DNA of 35,530 bases from Leucothrix pacifica (lineage in GTDB: Bacteria; Pseudomonadota; Gammaproteobacteria; Thiotrichales; Thiotrichaceae): contig NZ_QGKM01000087.1 in the NCBI RefSeq assembly GCF_003172875.1, forward strand, positions 1 to 35,530, written 5' to 3'. Made by a program: the position numbers and the translations under genes. The notes below the pieces were generated by a model. That model was not told where the DNA came from. It saw nothing but the letters and a program-made list of their open reading frames with translations, and ran no database searches. Position 1 is the stretch's first letter, and every line of letters starts with the position of its first letter. Positions 1-7,441 of this stretch are shown here, piece by piece.

Positions 1-849
1 GCTTTCACGTGGCTCCAGCATGGCTTCACCAGAGATTTTAGACGCGCCTTCGAACTGAACTTCACTCATGTTCTTAGTCGGCAATGCGCCAACTTCATTG
101 ATAACGTTCATCAATACCTGAGTACCCAGTGCAGGCAAGCCTGTACCAGTTACCGCATTTTCGGCCAGTACTTTCTTTTCCTCAGCAACTGAGTTCATAA
201 AGCGTTTAGCGTCGAATAAGTTACCGACACCTTTGGTGCCGCGAACTACTACGGCTTTCAGGTTCTTGGAAGCCATGACGGTTCCTACGCCCGAACGTCC
301 TGCTGCACGGTGTAGATCATTAACAATCGCGGCATACAAGCAACCGTTCTCAGCAGAGCGACCAATCGCCGCTACTCGCAGTGCAGGGTCTTGGTGCTTT
401 TTGTGAAGCATTTCATCTGCTTCCCACACTGACTTACCCCACAGGTCGTCTGCAGGCATGATCTCGACGTTGTCGTTTTCAATAGACAGATAAACCGGCG
501 TCGGTGACTTACCTTCAAACACAACCATGTCATAACCGGCTGATTTGACCTCAGCACCGAAATAACCACCAGAATTTGAGCAAGCGATAGCGCCAGTCAA
601 CGGACTCTTACAGATAACAGAGTAACGAGCACCTGTAGAAGCCATGGTTCCGGTTAGTGGTCCGGTAGCGAAAAACATGGTGTTTTCCGGAGACAGAGGA
701 TCAACATCCGGTGATACCTCCTCAGTGAAATACTTAGTCGCCAGACCGCGCTGACCTAAATATTCCTGAGCCCACTCCATATTGAGTGGTTCTTTAGTGA
801 CCGTGCCCTCAGTCAGATTGACACGTACAATTTGTTTAGTCCAAGCCAT
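1..849 (-). CDS. Aldehyde:ferredoxin oxidoreductase, catalytic subunit (N-terminal part, cut by window edge)
   Basis: Reading the minus strand from ATG at 849 gives 283 open codons running off the left edge. The translation starts MAWTKQIVRVNLTEG and contains FATGPLTGTMASTGARYSV and CSNSGGYFGAEVKSAGYD, followed by an AGRSGVGTVMASKNLKAV stretch. This is the AFOR N-terminal domain that holds the bis-pterin tungsten cofactor. A strong AAGGAGGA site lies 8 bp upstream and the four-cluster ferredoxin gene ends 12 bp upstream, so the two are co-transcribed. AOR enzymes oxidise aldehydes to acids in the cytoplasm. Beside a periplasmic PQQ alcohol dehydrogenase, it probably removes the aldehyde produced there. 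The C-terminal domains and any FAD subunit (AorC-like) would lie left of position 1. The family is clear; the substrate and the W-versus-Mo choice are inferred. Confidence 0.9.
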   Translation of the reverse strand, partial: MAWTKQIVRVNLTEGTVTKEPLNMEWAQEYLGQRGLATKYFTEEVSPDVDPLSPENTMFFATGPLTGTMASTGARYSVICKSPLTGAIACSNSGGYFGAEVKSAGYDMVVFEGKSPTPVYLSIENDNVEIMPADDLWGKSVWEADEMLHKKHQDPALRVAAIGRSAENGCLYAAIVNDLHRAAGRSGVGTVMASKNLKAVVVRGTKGVGNLFDAKRFMNSVAEEKKVLAENAVTGTGLPALGTQVLMNVINEVGALPTKNMSEVQFEGASKISGEAMLEPRES

Positions 850-861
850 TATTATTCCTCC

Positions 862-1335
862 TTATGCCGCGCCAGCGTTGTCAGTTTTTTGTGCCCACTG
901 CTTCATGCGCTCAAAGCCGGTAGCGTCTGCTTCAACATAGGTGATCGCACCTGTTGGACAAGCATCAACACACTGTGGGTCGCCGCCACACAGGTCACAT
1001 TTGGTGACTTTACCAGTTGAAGAGTTGTAGTTGATGGTGCCGAACGGGCAAGCGATGGTGCACACTTTACAACCCACGCAGGTTGATTCGTTAACAACTT
1101 TCGCGCCAGTCGCTGCATCTAAGGTGATGGCATCAACAGGGCAAGCGGTCATACACCATGCTTCGTCGCATTGTGTGCAGGTATAAGGAACAAAGCGGCC
1201 TTCATCATGGAAGTTGAAGACTTTGATGCTGGATTTAACAGGGTTGAAGATACCTTCATGTTCATACGAACAAGCCATTTCACACTGTAAACAGCCAGTG
1301 CACTTGTCTGCATCCAGATAAAGTGATTTCTGCAT
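862..1335 (-). CDS. Four-cluster [4Fe-4S] ferredoxin-like subunit (AorA/HycB type)
   Basis: This 157-residue protein has four cysteine clusters: CTGCLQCEMAC at residues 12-22, CTQCDEAWCMTACP near 53, CVGCKVCTIACP near 86 and CDLCGGDPQCVDACP near 113. That is the layout of the HycB/DmsB/AorA electron-transfer subunits, which bind four [4Fe-4S] clusters. There is no signal peptide, so it is cytoplasmic. It starts at ATG 1335 behind AAGGAG and ends 12 bp before the aldehyde oxidoreductase. It should take electrons from the tungsten subunit and pass them to a further acceptor, either an FAD subunit outside the window or the NosR-like membrane protein at 2152-4275. The acceptor is not shown by the sequence. 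Confidence 0.9.
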   Translation of the reverse strand: MQKSLYLDADKCTGCLQCEMACSYEHEGIFNPVKSSIKVFNFHDEGRFVPYTCTQCDEAWCMTACPVDAITLDAATGAKVVNESTCVGCKVCTIACPFGTINYNSSTGKVTKCDLCGGDPQCVDACPTGAITYVEADATGFERMKQWAQKTDNAGAA

Positions 1336-1467
1336 TTGATGATCTCCTTAGTAGTTCTTGTAGTGGTGTGTAGTTAACGGCGCACGAGCTGGTAACCGCT
1401 AAGATCTGGCTCTAAGACAGAAAACGCAGCGTAAGCACGTAAAAACCCGTAAATTTTTATTCACCCA

Positions 1468-1473
1468 AGATTA
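1468..1473 (-). promoter_or_regulatory. Candidate extended -10 of the ferredoxin/aor promoter
   Basis: On the minus strand TGC-TAATCT begins 40 bp beyond the inner end of the 38-bp element at 1514-1551. TATATT hexamers sit 39 and 40 bp from the equivalent elements upstream of pedF and the PQQ dehydrogenase. No good -35 is seen 17 bp upstream, which fits an activator-dependent promoter. The leader to the ATG at 1335 would be about 125 nt. Confidence 0.4.
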
Positions 1474-1513
1474 GCATGGTAGTACGCCGATCAAGTCATT
1501 AGGCAAGGGCTTC

Positions 1514-1551
1514 TGGATTCTGAGGTTACAGTTAAGGACTACTGGTTTAGT
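1514..1551 (-). promoter_or_regulatory. Shared 38-bp island element, copy A (upstream of ferredoxin/aor)
   Basis: Read on the plus strand it contains TGGA-TTCTGA-GGTTA and, 21 bp later, AGGA-CTACTG-GTTTA. It matches copy B (6160-6197) at 35 of 38 positions and copy C (17303-17340, opposite strand) at 31 of 38. It lies between the end of the 1559-2140 gene and the start of the ferredoxin gene, so it can only serve the minus-strand ferredoxin/aor genes. The 21-bp half-site period resembles AraC/XylS operators. Confidence 0.75.
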
Positions 1552-1558
1552 GGCTCGC

Positions 1559-2140
1559 TCACTGCGTTTTTCGAATCTCGATAAACGGTAGAAAATGATC
1601 TTCAGTACTGGATTCATGAAGGTCTTTTTTGAGAATCGGGCGTAATTCTCCGGCAGCGGGTGGTATGCCGAGTATGTTCAAATCATAGTCTTGCATAACA
1701 CCTTTCCAGCCAAATTCAGTCGGCTCAAGTTGGTAGTAAACACCATTCCAGAGATTGATTCCGTATTCGCCTTCCGGCTTCCAGACAAAGATTAAGTCGT
1801 ACTCCAGGTCGGTCACATCATCACCAACTAGCTGACGTTTGATCTCATAAGGGTAGGGCGTATGGCACCAGAGTTTTTCACCACCGGACAGGCATTTAAA
1901 AGGCCGCATACTGAGAAAGTGATCTTCAAACTGATCGGTTTTCCACTTGATATCGTAGCCGGTACGGTTGTCTTCTGTGGCTTTGGTGGTGATCACACCG
2001 ATGTCGAATGACTCATTATTATTGCCTTTTAGGGTAATGCTGTAGTCCGCCGCCAATGACACTGAAAGGAATGATGAAAGGACGGTGATGAGAAAAGATA
2101 ACGAGCATATCTTCACAAGTGAGTTGGCAGAAATATTCAT
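1559..2140 (-). CDS. Exported protein of unknown function, last gene of the pedF operon
   Basis: The ATG at 2140 is preferred because AAGGAG lies 6 bp upstream; a GTG at 2155 would read through that site. The product is 193 residues. A Sec signal peptide ends near SLAADYS, followed by about 165 soluble residues rich in aromatic residues (KLWCHTPYPYEIKR, YGINLWNGVYYQL). One Cys pair (FKCLSGGEKLWC) could form a periplasmic disulfide. The NosR-like gene ends at 2152, so the two are translationally close. I do not recognise the family. Its place after cytochrome, binding-protein and NosR-like genes suggests a periplasmic accessory of the quinoprotein system, which is inference from position only. 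Confidence 0.8.
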   Translation of the reverse strand: MNISANSLVKICSLSFLITVLSSFLSVSLAADYSITLKGNNNESFDIGVITTKATEDNRTGYDIKWKTDQFEDHFLSMRPFKCLSGGEKLWCHTPYPYEIKRQLVGDDVTDLEYDLIFVWKPEGEYGINLWNGVYYQLEPTEFGWKGVMQDYDLNILGIPPAAGELRPILKKDLHESSTEDHFLPFIEIRKTQ

Positions 2141-2151
2141 GAATGACTCCT

Positions 2152-4275
2152 TCACTGCGGTTTGAAATGTAATGGCTGTGTAGCATTGCGCTCTGAGATT
2201 GAGCCTTTAAGTTTGCCTTTTTCTTGCAGTATCAAAGGAACACATTGTGTTTTGTCCTCATAGATATCGACACAGTCCAGGCAGCCAAAACATTCCGAGT
2301 AGGTGATGAAACCGGTCTTTTTAATCGCCTGATACTCGCAGCGAACCTTACACAGCTGACATGGCGAACCACAGTCTTCACGTCGCCTGATCCATTTACC
2401 CAGACGCAAGAAACCACCAATTGCCATGAATGCACCCAGTGGACATAAATAACGGCAGTAGGCTTTAAATACAAAGGCGGAGGCAATGACGCAGAGCAGT
2501 GCATAGCCCGCGAAATACCACTCACGCACAAAGAAAACTGAGATAGCGGTTTTGAATGGTTCGACTTCTACGGCGCTGTCCAGCTGTTTGGGTAACAAGA
2601 AAGCAATTCCCAGAAGCGCCAGCAAAACAACGTATTTGAGGGACTTCAGACGTGCATCCCATGCATCGGTGACTTTGAGTTGAGGAATAGAAAGCGCTTT
2701 GGCGACTTTTGCAACCAGCTCTTGTAAGGCACCAAACGGACACAACCAGCCGCAAAACAGTGCCCGACCAACGATGAAAAAACTGACAATAACAACAGCC
2801 CAAATGAGCAAGGAGAAGGGGTCGTAGAGTAAAAAATCCAGTGGTTTGCCATTGACGGCAGACACGATTGTCGCCAACGGTGTGACGATGGAAAGCTGAC
2901 CTTGTCCCCACCAACCTATAAATCCGAGAACCAGTATCAGCAATACGCCTCGTTGATAAGGCCATGATTTCATGCGCACAAACTTACGATTAAACAATAC
3001 AACGGTGCAGATCAATGTCAGCAAGCCAGCCAGAATGATCAGGTCAGTCATGCGGCTGAAGATGGCGGCTTCAAATGGGGTGGGTGGCTGGACTGGCTTT
3101 TCGATATTGAAGAATTGTTTGTCGGTTTGCAGTGTCCAGTTAAGCTCCTTTTCGCCAATTTCTGGTTTTAATATGCCGCGCTCACGTGTCGCGATCAATC
3201 CAAGCTCCCAGTTTCTTACAGGACTAAATCCTTGACGACGATCCAGTCTGACGACCATCACCGTGCCATCATCCGGAACACCATCTTTTAGGTCAATTAA
3301 CAGGTCAGCATCACGAATGGATAGTGGGAAATTATCTTGTTTCGCCGTAATCAGAGGTGGAGCGGTATTTCGTACAAACTCATCATCGACTAGCCCGTGA
3401 CTACCTTCTTCTATGAGCAGGATGGTTTCATCATCCGGCGCGATTTTTTTGAAATTCTCCCAGTCCCGATACATGCGCTTGCCCATGACTGAGCGGGCAA
3501 CGTGAGGATGAGTGACATCCACAATCCAGAGATCGATATAGGCATCATCATCGGATGCATCAGGAAACGGGTCATCGGAACGCCATTGGGTATCCGCAAA
3601 TAAGGCACGTTCCTCCGCATGTGTCGATGTGACATTTTTAGCGAAACCTTTGGACACCAACTCATCCCAAGTAAATTCTTTGCCTTCATCCTCTTTGAGG
3701 GAGACTTTGTCCTGCACCGTAGAAAAACCATTCAGCATGTTCTTAGCGGTTTCACGGGCTGAGGCCATAATGCTTTCGTGAGCTATTCGTACTGAGGCGG
3801 TGGCTTTGGTTACGCCATCAAAATAGATCAGGGAGCCGCTGGAATTATTATTACCGTAGCTTGAGCCAATAGCGATGGCGCTATTAATAGAGTGTCCGCG
3901 GTATTGTTCGATAAAGGCACGAAAAGGAGCTTCGCCAAGACCGGAGACAAAGATAGGTTCGTTATGATTGAGGATTTTGACGTCGATTAGTACGCCTTCC
4001 AGATCCAGCATAATAATCAGATTGATCGGTGCGCCAGAGAATCCGGGGAGCGGTTTAATCCACTCACTTTCAATGACATATCCCCCTTTAGCGCCACTGC
4101 CATTCAACAGTTCCCAGACCCCTTTCATATCGGTTTCAATACCGAGGCTATAAGGGGCGATGACTTCAGCGCGAATACGGTCTTCTGTGACGGGGTCGGC
4201 GAAGGTAGTACTGATTAGGCACAAACACAAAAAAAGTGCAGCACAGGACTGCAGTGAGTGACGCACTAATCTCAT
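2152..4275 (-). CDS. NosR/NirI-like membrane flavoprotein with polyferredoxin domain
   Basis: The ATG at 4275 follows AAGGAGGA with 6-7 bp spacing; a TTG at 4278 is in frame but less likely. The product is 707 residues. Domains in order are a signal peptide (1-26), a periplasmic FMN-binding domain whose DGVTKATAS segment near residue 159 matches the covalent-FMN Thr motif, a NosR-type periplasmic middle region, and several membrane helices. The helices carry two CxxxCP motifs (FCGWLCPFG, YCRYLCPLG). A C-terminal cytoplasmic tail contains CGSPCQLCKVRC and CFGCLDC, which bind [4Fe-4S] clusters. NosR moves electrons across the membrane for N2O reductase. No nos genes are present here, so this copy probably serves the alcohol or aldehyde oxidation chain. 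It is third in the pedF operon. Confidence 0.88.
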   Translation of the reverse strand: MRLVRHSLQSCAALFLCLCLISTTFADPVTEDRIRAEVIAPYSLGIETDMKGVWELLNGSGAKGGYVIESEWIKPLPGFSGAPINLIIMLDLEGVLIDVKILNHNEPIFVSGLGEAPFRAFIEQYRGHSINSAIAIGSSYGNNNSSGSLIYFDGVTKATASVRIAHESIMASARETAKNMLNGFSTVQDKVSLKEDEGKEFTWDELVSKGFAKNVTSTHAEERALFADTQWRSDDPFPDASDDDAYIDLWIVDVTHPHVARSVMGKRMYRDWENFKKIAPDDETILLIEEGSHGLVDDEFVRNTAPPLITAKQDNFPLSIRDADLLIDLKDGVPDDGTVMVVRLDRRQGFSPVRNWELGLIATRERGILKPEIGEKELNWTLQTDKQFFNIEKPVQPPTPFEAAIFSRMTDLIILAGLLTLICTVVLFNRKFVRMKSWPYQRGVLLILVLGFIGWWGQGQLSIVTPLATIVSAVNGKPLDFLLYDPFSLLIWAVVIVSFFIVGRALFCGWLCPFGALQELVAKVAKALSIPQLKVTDAWDARLKSLKYVVLLALLGIAFLLPKQLDSAVEVEPFKTAISVFFVREWYFAGYALLCVIASAFVFKAYCRYLCPLGAFMAIGGFLRLGKWIRRREDCGSPCQLCKVRCEYQAIKKTGFITYSECFGCLDCVDIYEDKTQCVPLILQEKGKLKGSISERNATQPLHFKPQ

Positions 4276-4340
4276 CAAACTTCCTCCTTGTAAATGACTG
4301 GCACTAGTCAGCCATCAAATCAATCAACTGACCCGTACCA

Positions 4341-5273
4341 TCAATAGTCAGGCTTGGTGTAGCTGACTTGATATTTCTCAAATACTTTCTTCATGCGGCC
4401 ATCTTTGACCATGTCCTCAATCACGCCATCTGCCGTGTAATAAATTTCCCGATAACGAAAATTAACAGCAATACCAATCGTCCATTCGTTTAACGAAAAG
4501 TTGACCAGAGGAGGGGTATCGACAGCGACTTTTTCCTCTGTGTCATTGGACTGAACCATGTATTCCAGCTTGCCTTTGACGCCCATAACCGCATCGACCT
4601 GTTTATCCAACAGACCTCTGAATGCGGCTTGATGATCCGGATAATGAATGACGTTTTTCATCAACATGCCACCGTTAAAGTTGGCAAGATAGAATGCTGA
4701 GATAGTGTCATTTTCAACGCCCACTTTGTGAAAGCGGTAGTAAGGCGTGGTGGGTACACCATCCGGAAATGCATCGATCCGGTAGGCGGTTGCCAGTGTC
4801 TCATTAAAATACTGACCACCCAGCACCACAAATTCATTGCGGCACTGGAGGTCTTTATTGTAAGGCGCGTGCATCATGATGTTTGAGACTTCACCATTGA
4901 TTAAACCACCGCGCCATACCTGATTGCGGAAATCGGCATCGACATTCTCGTCAGAGGCAAAGAAGTTAAACTTCGCCTCAACGCCCATTTCCTCTGCAAT
5001 CACTTTAGCGATGTCAATATCGATACCTTTGGCTTCTGTTCCCGATTTCCATGAGTAGGGGGCGAAGTCTTCGTAGACAGCGAAAGTGATGTATCCACGT
5101 TCGAGTACAGTGTCGAAGTCTTGTCCTACAATATTCACGTAATCAGCACGTTTTGGCACAGCATCTTTAAAGCCTTTGGCAAGGTCTTCACAGTTAGCAT
5201 GTGCCAGTCCGCTAGCGGCCACGGAGATGGCCAGTAAACAGGTGCTCAGTAGGTGTCGATAGTTAGGCATCAT
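4341..5273 (-). CDS. Quinoprotein dehydrogenase-associated substrate-binding protein (MxaJ/XoxJ-like)
   Basis: The 310-residue protein has a signal peptide ending near AHANC, then a type-2 periplasmic binding fold (ITFAVYEDFAPYSW, GIDIDIAKVIAEEMGV, QVDAVMGVKGKLEYM). It is the binding-protein-like family that travels with PQQ methanol/ethanol dehydrogenases (MxaJ, XoxJ, TIGR03871-type). No dedicated permease is adjacent. XoxJ is thought to help mature or activate the dehydrogenase rather than import a solute. Its ATG overlaps the pedF stop codon (ATGA), so translation is coupled. It starts with two Met codons (5273 and 5270). Family assignment is firm; the molecular role is not settled for any member. 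Confidence 0.88.
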   Translation of the reverse strand: MMPNYRHLLSTCLLAISVAASGLAHANCEDLAKGFKDAVPKRADYVNIVGQDFDTVLERGYITFAVYEDFAPYSWKSGTEAKGIDIDIAKVIAEEMGVEAKFNFFASDENVDADFRNQVWRGGLINGEVSNIMMHAPYNKDLQCRNEFVVLGGQYFNETLATAYRIDAFPDGVPTTPYYRFHKVGVENDTISAFYLANFNGGMLMKNVIHYPDHQAAFRGLLDKQVDAVMGVKGKLEYMVQSNDTEEKVAVDTPPLVNFSLNEWTIGIAVNFRYREIYYTADGVIEDMVKDGRMKKVFEKYQVSYTKPDY

Positions 5274-5977
5274 TTCGCGGCACTAAGTCCGATAGACAGT
5301 AGCTCTGCCGCTTGTCCAAAGCTCTCTGCTGAACCATCTAATGCAGCGGCTGCACGGGAAACGGCAGATTCAGCCTTGGGTGCCTTTGAAGCAGTTTTTG
5401 CCGTTGCGGCAATGTCACTTAATTCCATTTGAGTCTCTTTGGCTAGTTTAGCGTAGTCATCCGCGTTGGCTCCACCGGCAATAGCTCCAGCCAGTACCTT
5501 CAGAGTATCGCGAATCTTCACTAAACTGTCGTTATGATCTTTAAACGCATCATCAGCCGGACGGGTTTCCACATAGGTACGAATCGCCCAAGCTGCTTTT
5601 TGATCCAGTATACTTTCAAATCCCGGCATTTTGGTAATACCGTTTTGCGTCGCACCGTTACGGAAGCGCTCGATGTACCACTCATCACCGTCCATGTCAG
5701 CGCTGAGCAGGCGTAAGTCCGGCGCTAATCCACCTGATACCCCTTCAAGACCATGACAACGTGCACAGTTTTGGTTATAGCCTGATGCACCGATCGCAAT
5801 TGCTTGTGACCAAGTGTCAGTTTCGTGATCGCGCCATGGGTTTTCCTCAAGCCACTCCTCTCCGACGTCCGGAAGATTAGAAGTATCCATTGCCTGAGGC
5901 GTTACATCGCCGTGCGCAGAAGCGTTCGTGTAGATAAATAAAGATAAAGGGATAGATAAAAGTAGTGATGGTTTCAT
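5270..5977 (-). CDS. pedF: Cytochrome c-550 PedF-like, electron acceptor of PQQ alcohol dehydrogenase
   Basis: The ATG at 5977 follows GGAGGA; the in-frame ATG at 6034 lacks a ribosome site and would bury the signal peptide. The 235-residue product has a signal peptide (1-21), the family stretch HGDVTPQAM...GEEWLEENPWR and heme site CARCH at 71-75, with Met117 (KMPGF) as likely axial ligand. It should accept electrons from the reduced quinoprotein and pass them to a terminal oxidase. Residues about 145-235 form an Ala/Lys/Glu-rich helical tail beyond the usual cytochrome core. First gene of the minus-strand operon, with control element B and a -10-like hexamer upstream. Confidence 0.9.
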   Translation of the reverse strand: MKPSLLLSIPLSLFIYTNASAHGDVTPQAMDTSNLPDVGEEWLEENPWRDHETDTWSQAIAIGASGYNQNCARCHGLEGVSGGLAPDLRLLSADMDGDEWYIERFRNGATQNGITKMPGFESILDQKAAWAIRTYVETRPADDAFKDHNDSLVKIRDTLKVLAGAIAGGANADDYAKLAKETQMELSDIAATAKTASKAPKAESAVSRAAAALDGSAESFGQAAELLSIGLSAAK

Positions 5978-6114
5978 AGGTGTTTCCTCCAAAGTATTCA
6001 CAATCAGTCTAAGTGTTTGACAGGTCTGACGCACTTGAGTGCATTTCTATACCTGTGTCTCCGATGTATCTTATGAGCGCCTTCCAAGGCTCACGCACAT
6101 CGACAATGGACTGT

Positions 6115-6120
6115 AATATA
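6115..6120 (-). promoter_or_regulatory. Candidate -10 hexamer of the pedF promoter
   Basis: The minus strand reads TATATT, starting 39 bp beyond the element at 6160-6197. The surrounding string ATCATAGGGTATATTA resembles ATCATTGTTATATTA at the equivalent position upstream of the PQQ dehydrogenase. No good -35 lies at the normal distance. The leader to the ATG at 5977 would be about 130 nt. Confidence 0.5.
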
Positions 6121-6159
6121 CCCTATGATTTCGCTGTTCCTAGTCGTCAGGTCAGTCAA

Positions 6160-6197
6160 TGGATTCTGATGTTACAGATAAGGACTACTGGTTAAGT
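6160..6197. promoter_or_regulatory. Shared 38-bp island element, copy B (divergent pedF / ABC module region)
   Basis: Half-sites TGGA-TTCTGA-TGTTA and AGGA-CTACTG-GTTAA lie 21 bp apart; 35 of 38 bases equal copy A. It lies in the 278-bp region between pedF (minus) and the ABC module (plus). Toward pedF a -10-like hexamer begins 39 bp away; toward the ABC module a second conserved block begins after 13 bp. Confidence 0.75.
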
Positions 6198-6210
6198 CGC
6201 TTTGTCTGCC

Positions 6211-6228
6211 GACTGAGAGTATCAATTC
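6211..6228 (+). promoter_or_regulatory. Conserved block next to copy B, probable -10 region of the ABC-module promoter
   Basis: GACTGAGAGTATCAATTC starts 13 bp after the element. A 16-of-18 match lies at exactly the same distance from copy C on the minus strand (17289 to 17272). It includes TATCAA 22 bp from the element end. A -35 box at 17-bp spacing would abut the element, as at class II AraC/XylS promoters. Function is inferred. Confidence 0.45.
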
Positions 6229-6255
6229 CGGAAATCATTAAATTAAAGGGTGCTT

Positions 6256-7437
6256 ATGAAGTGGTTGTTACTCCTTATTCAATTCGTTTTATTCCTGAGC
6301 CCGGTCTACGCTCAGGAATCGCGTACGATTGATGTATTGTATCTAAAAATACAGCAAGCTGAGCGCGCGACCTTATCCAATCTTGATCCCATTCCTGATG
6401 ATCTGGCCTTAAAAGGTGCCGAGCTGGGAGCTGCCGATAACAATACGACGGGTAGCTTTTTAGGCTATCAATTCCAGCTGGATGTGCAGACGTTCGAGGA
6501 AGGCGACTCTGCATTGGAAGACGCCAAAGCTGCGATAGCACAAAGCAAAGCGAACTATGTGTTACTCGACATGAATGCCAAACAACAATTGGCATTGCTC
6601 GGTGGCTCGGAGCAATCGCAGGCTAAGCAACAGTTGTTCTTTAATGTGCGCGCCTACGATGTATCTCTGCGTGATGAGCAGTGTCATACAGACCTGTTTC
6701 ATACCCTGCCAAGCTACGCCATGCGTACTGATGCTTTCATGCAATTTCTGATTAAGAAAAAGTGGGATGACATTCATTTATTAGAAGGTAATAGCCCTGA
6801 AGATGCCGCATTTGCGAACGCACTGCGACGCTCCGCCAAAAAATACCAGCTCAAATTTGATCAGGAATCCAAGTGGTTATTAGACGGCGATTTGCGACGA
6901 CAAGCCGCTGCTGAAGTCTCGTTGCTAACGCAAAAATTCGGTGATTACGATGTCTTGTTTGTGGCGGATGAGTGGAATGATTTTGCTCGCTATATTCGCT
7001 ACAACACATGGAAACCGCGCCCCATATTTGGCGGTGATGGCCTGCAAGCATTAGGCTGGTCTGAGGTGTTTGAACAGTGGGGCTCTGCGCAGTTACAGAG
7101 TCGTTTTGAAGCACTGGCTGAGCGTGCTATGCAAAGTGAGGACTATGCGGCATGGGTGGCGCTGCGGGCGATAGATGAGATAAACGTTAAAACTAAATTT
7201 GCTGATATAGCAGAACAAAAGAAGTATTTATTAAACGACCTTGAATTAGCTGGTTTTAAAGGGCGACCCCTGTCTTTTCGTGACTGGAATGGTCAGCTAC
7301 GCCAGCCAATTGGCTTGGCTCACCAAAGTGCATTGGTTGCCATGGCACCATTAGAAGGCTTTTTACATGCGCGGAATGAGTTGGATGGATTAGGCTATGA
7401 TAAAGGCGAATCAGGCTGCAAAGCCTTTAAGGAGTGA
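6256..7437 (+). CDS. PQQ-alcohol-dehydrogenase-associated ABC substrate-binding protein (LutA/Ped type)
   Basis: The ATG at 6256 is preferred over a GTG at 6250 because TAAAGGG lies just upstream. The 393-residue protein has a signal peptide (MKWLLLL...PVYAQ). It continues as a type-1 periplasmic-binding-protein-like domain starting RTIDVLYLKIQQAERATLSN, the characteristic opening of the PQQ-ABC binding family (TIGR03863 type). The next four genes complete the module. In P. putida (PedA1A2BC) and Methylorubrum (Lut) related modules support growth with lanthanide-dependent alcohol dehydrogenases. The ligand here (lanthanide chelate, alcohol or other) is not shown by the sequence. Confidence 0.85.
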   Translation: MKWLLLLIQFVLFLSPVYAQESRTIDVLYLKIQQAERATLSNLDPIPDDLALKGAELGAADNNTTGSFLGYQFQLDVQTFEEGDSALEDAKAAIAQSKANYVLLDMNAKQQLALLGGSEQSQAKQQLFFNVRAYDVSLRDEQCHTDLFHTLPSYAMRTDAFMQFLIKKKWDDIHLLEGNSPEDAAFANALRRSAKKYQLKFDQESKWLLDGDLRRQAAAEVSLLTQKFGDYDVLFVADEWNDFARYIRYNTWKPRPIFGGDGLQALGWSEVFEQWGSAQLQSRFEALAERAMQSEDYAAWVALRAIDEINVKTKFADIAEQKKYLLNDLELAGFKGRPLSFRDWNGQLRQPIGLAHQSALVAMAPLEGFLHARNELDGLGYDKGESGCKAFKE

Positions 7438-7441
7438 AATT

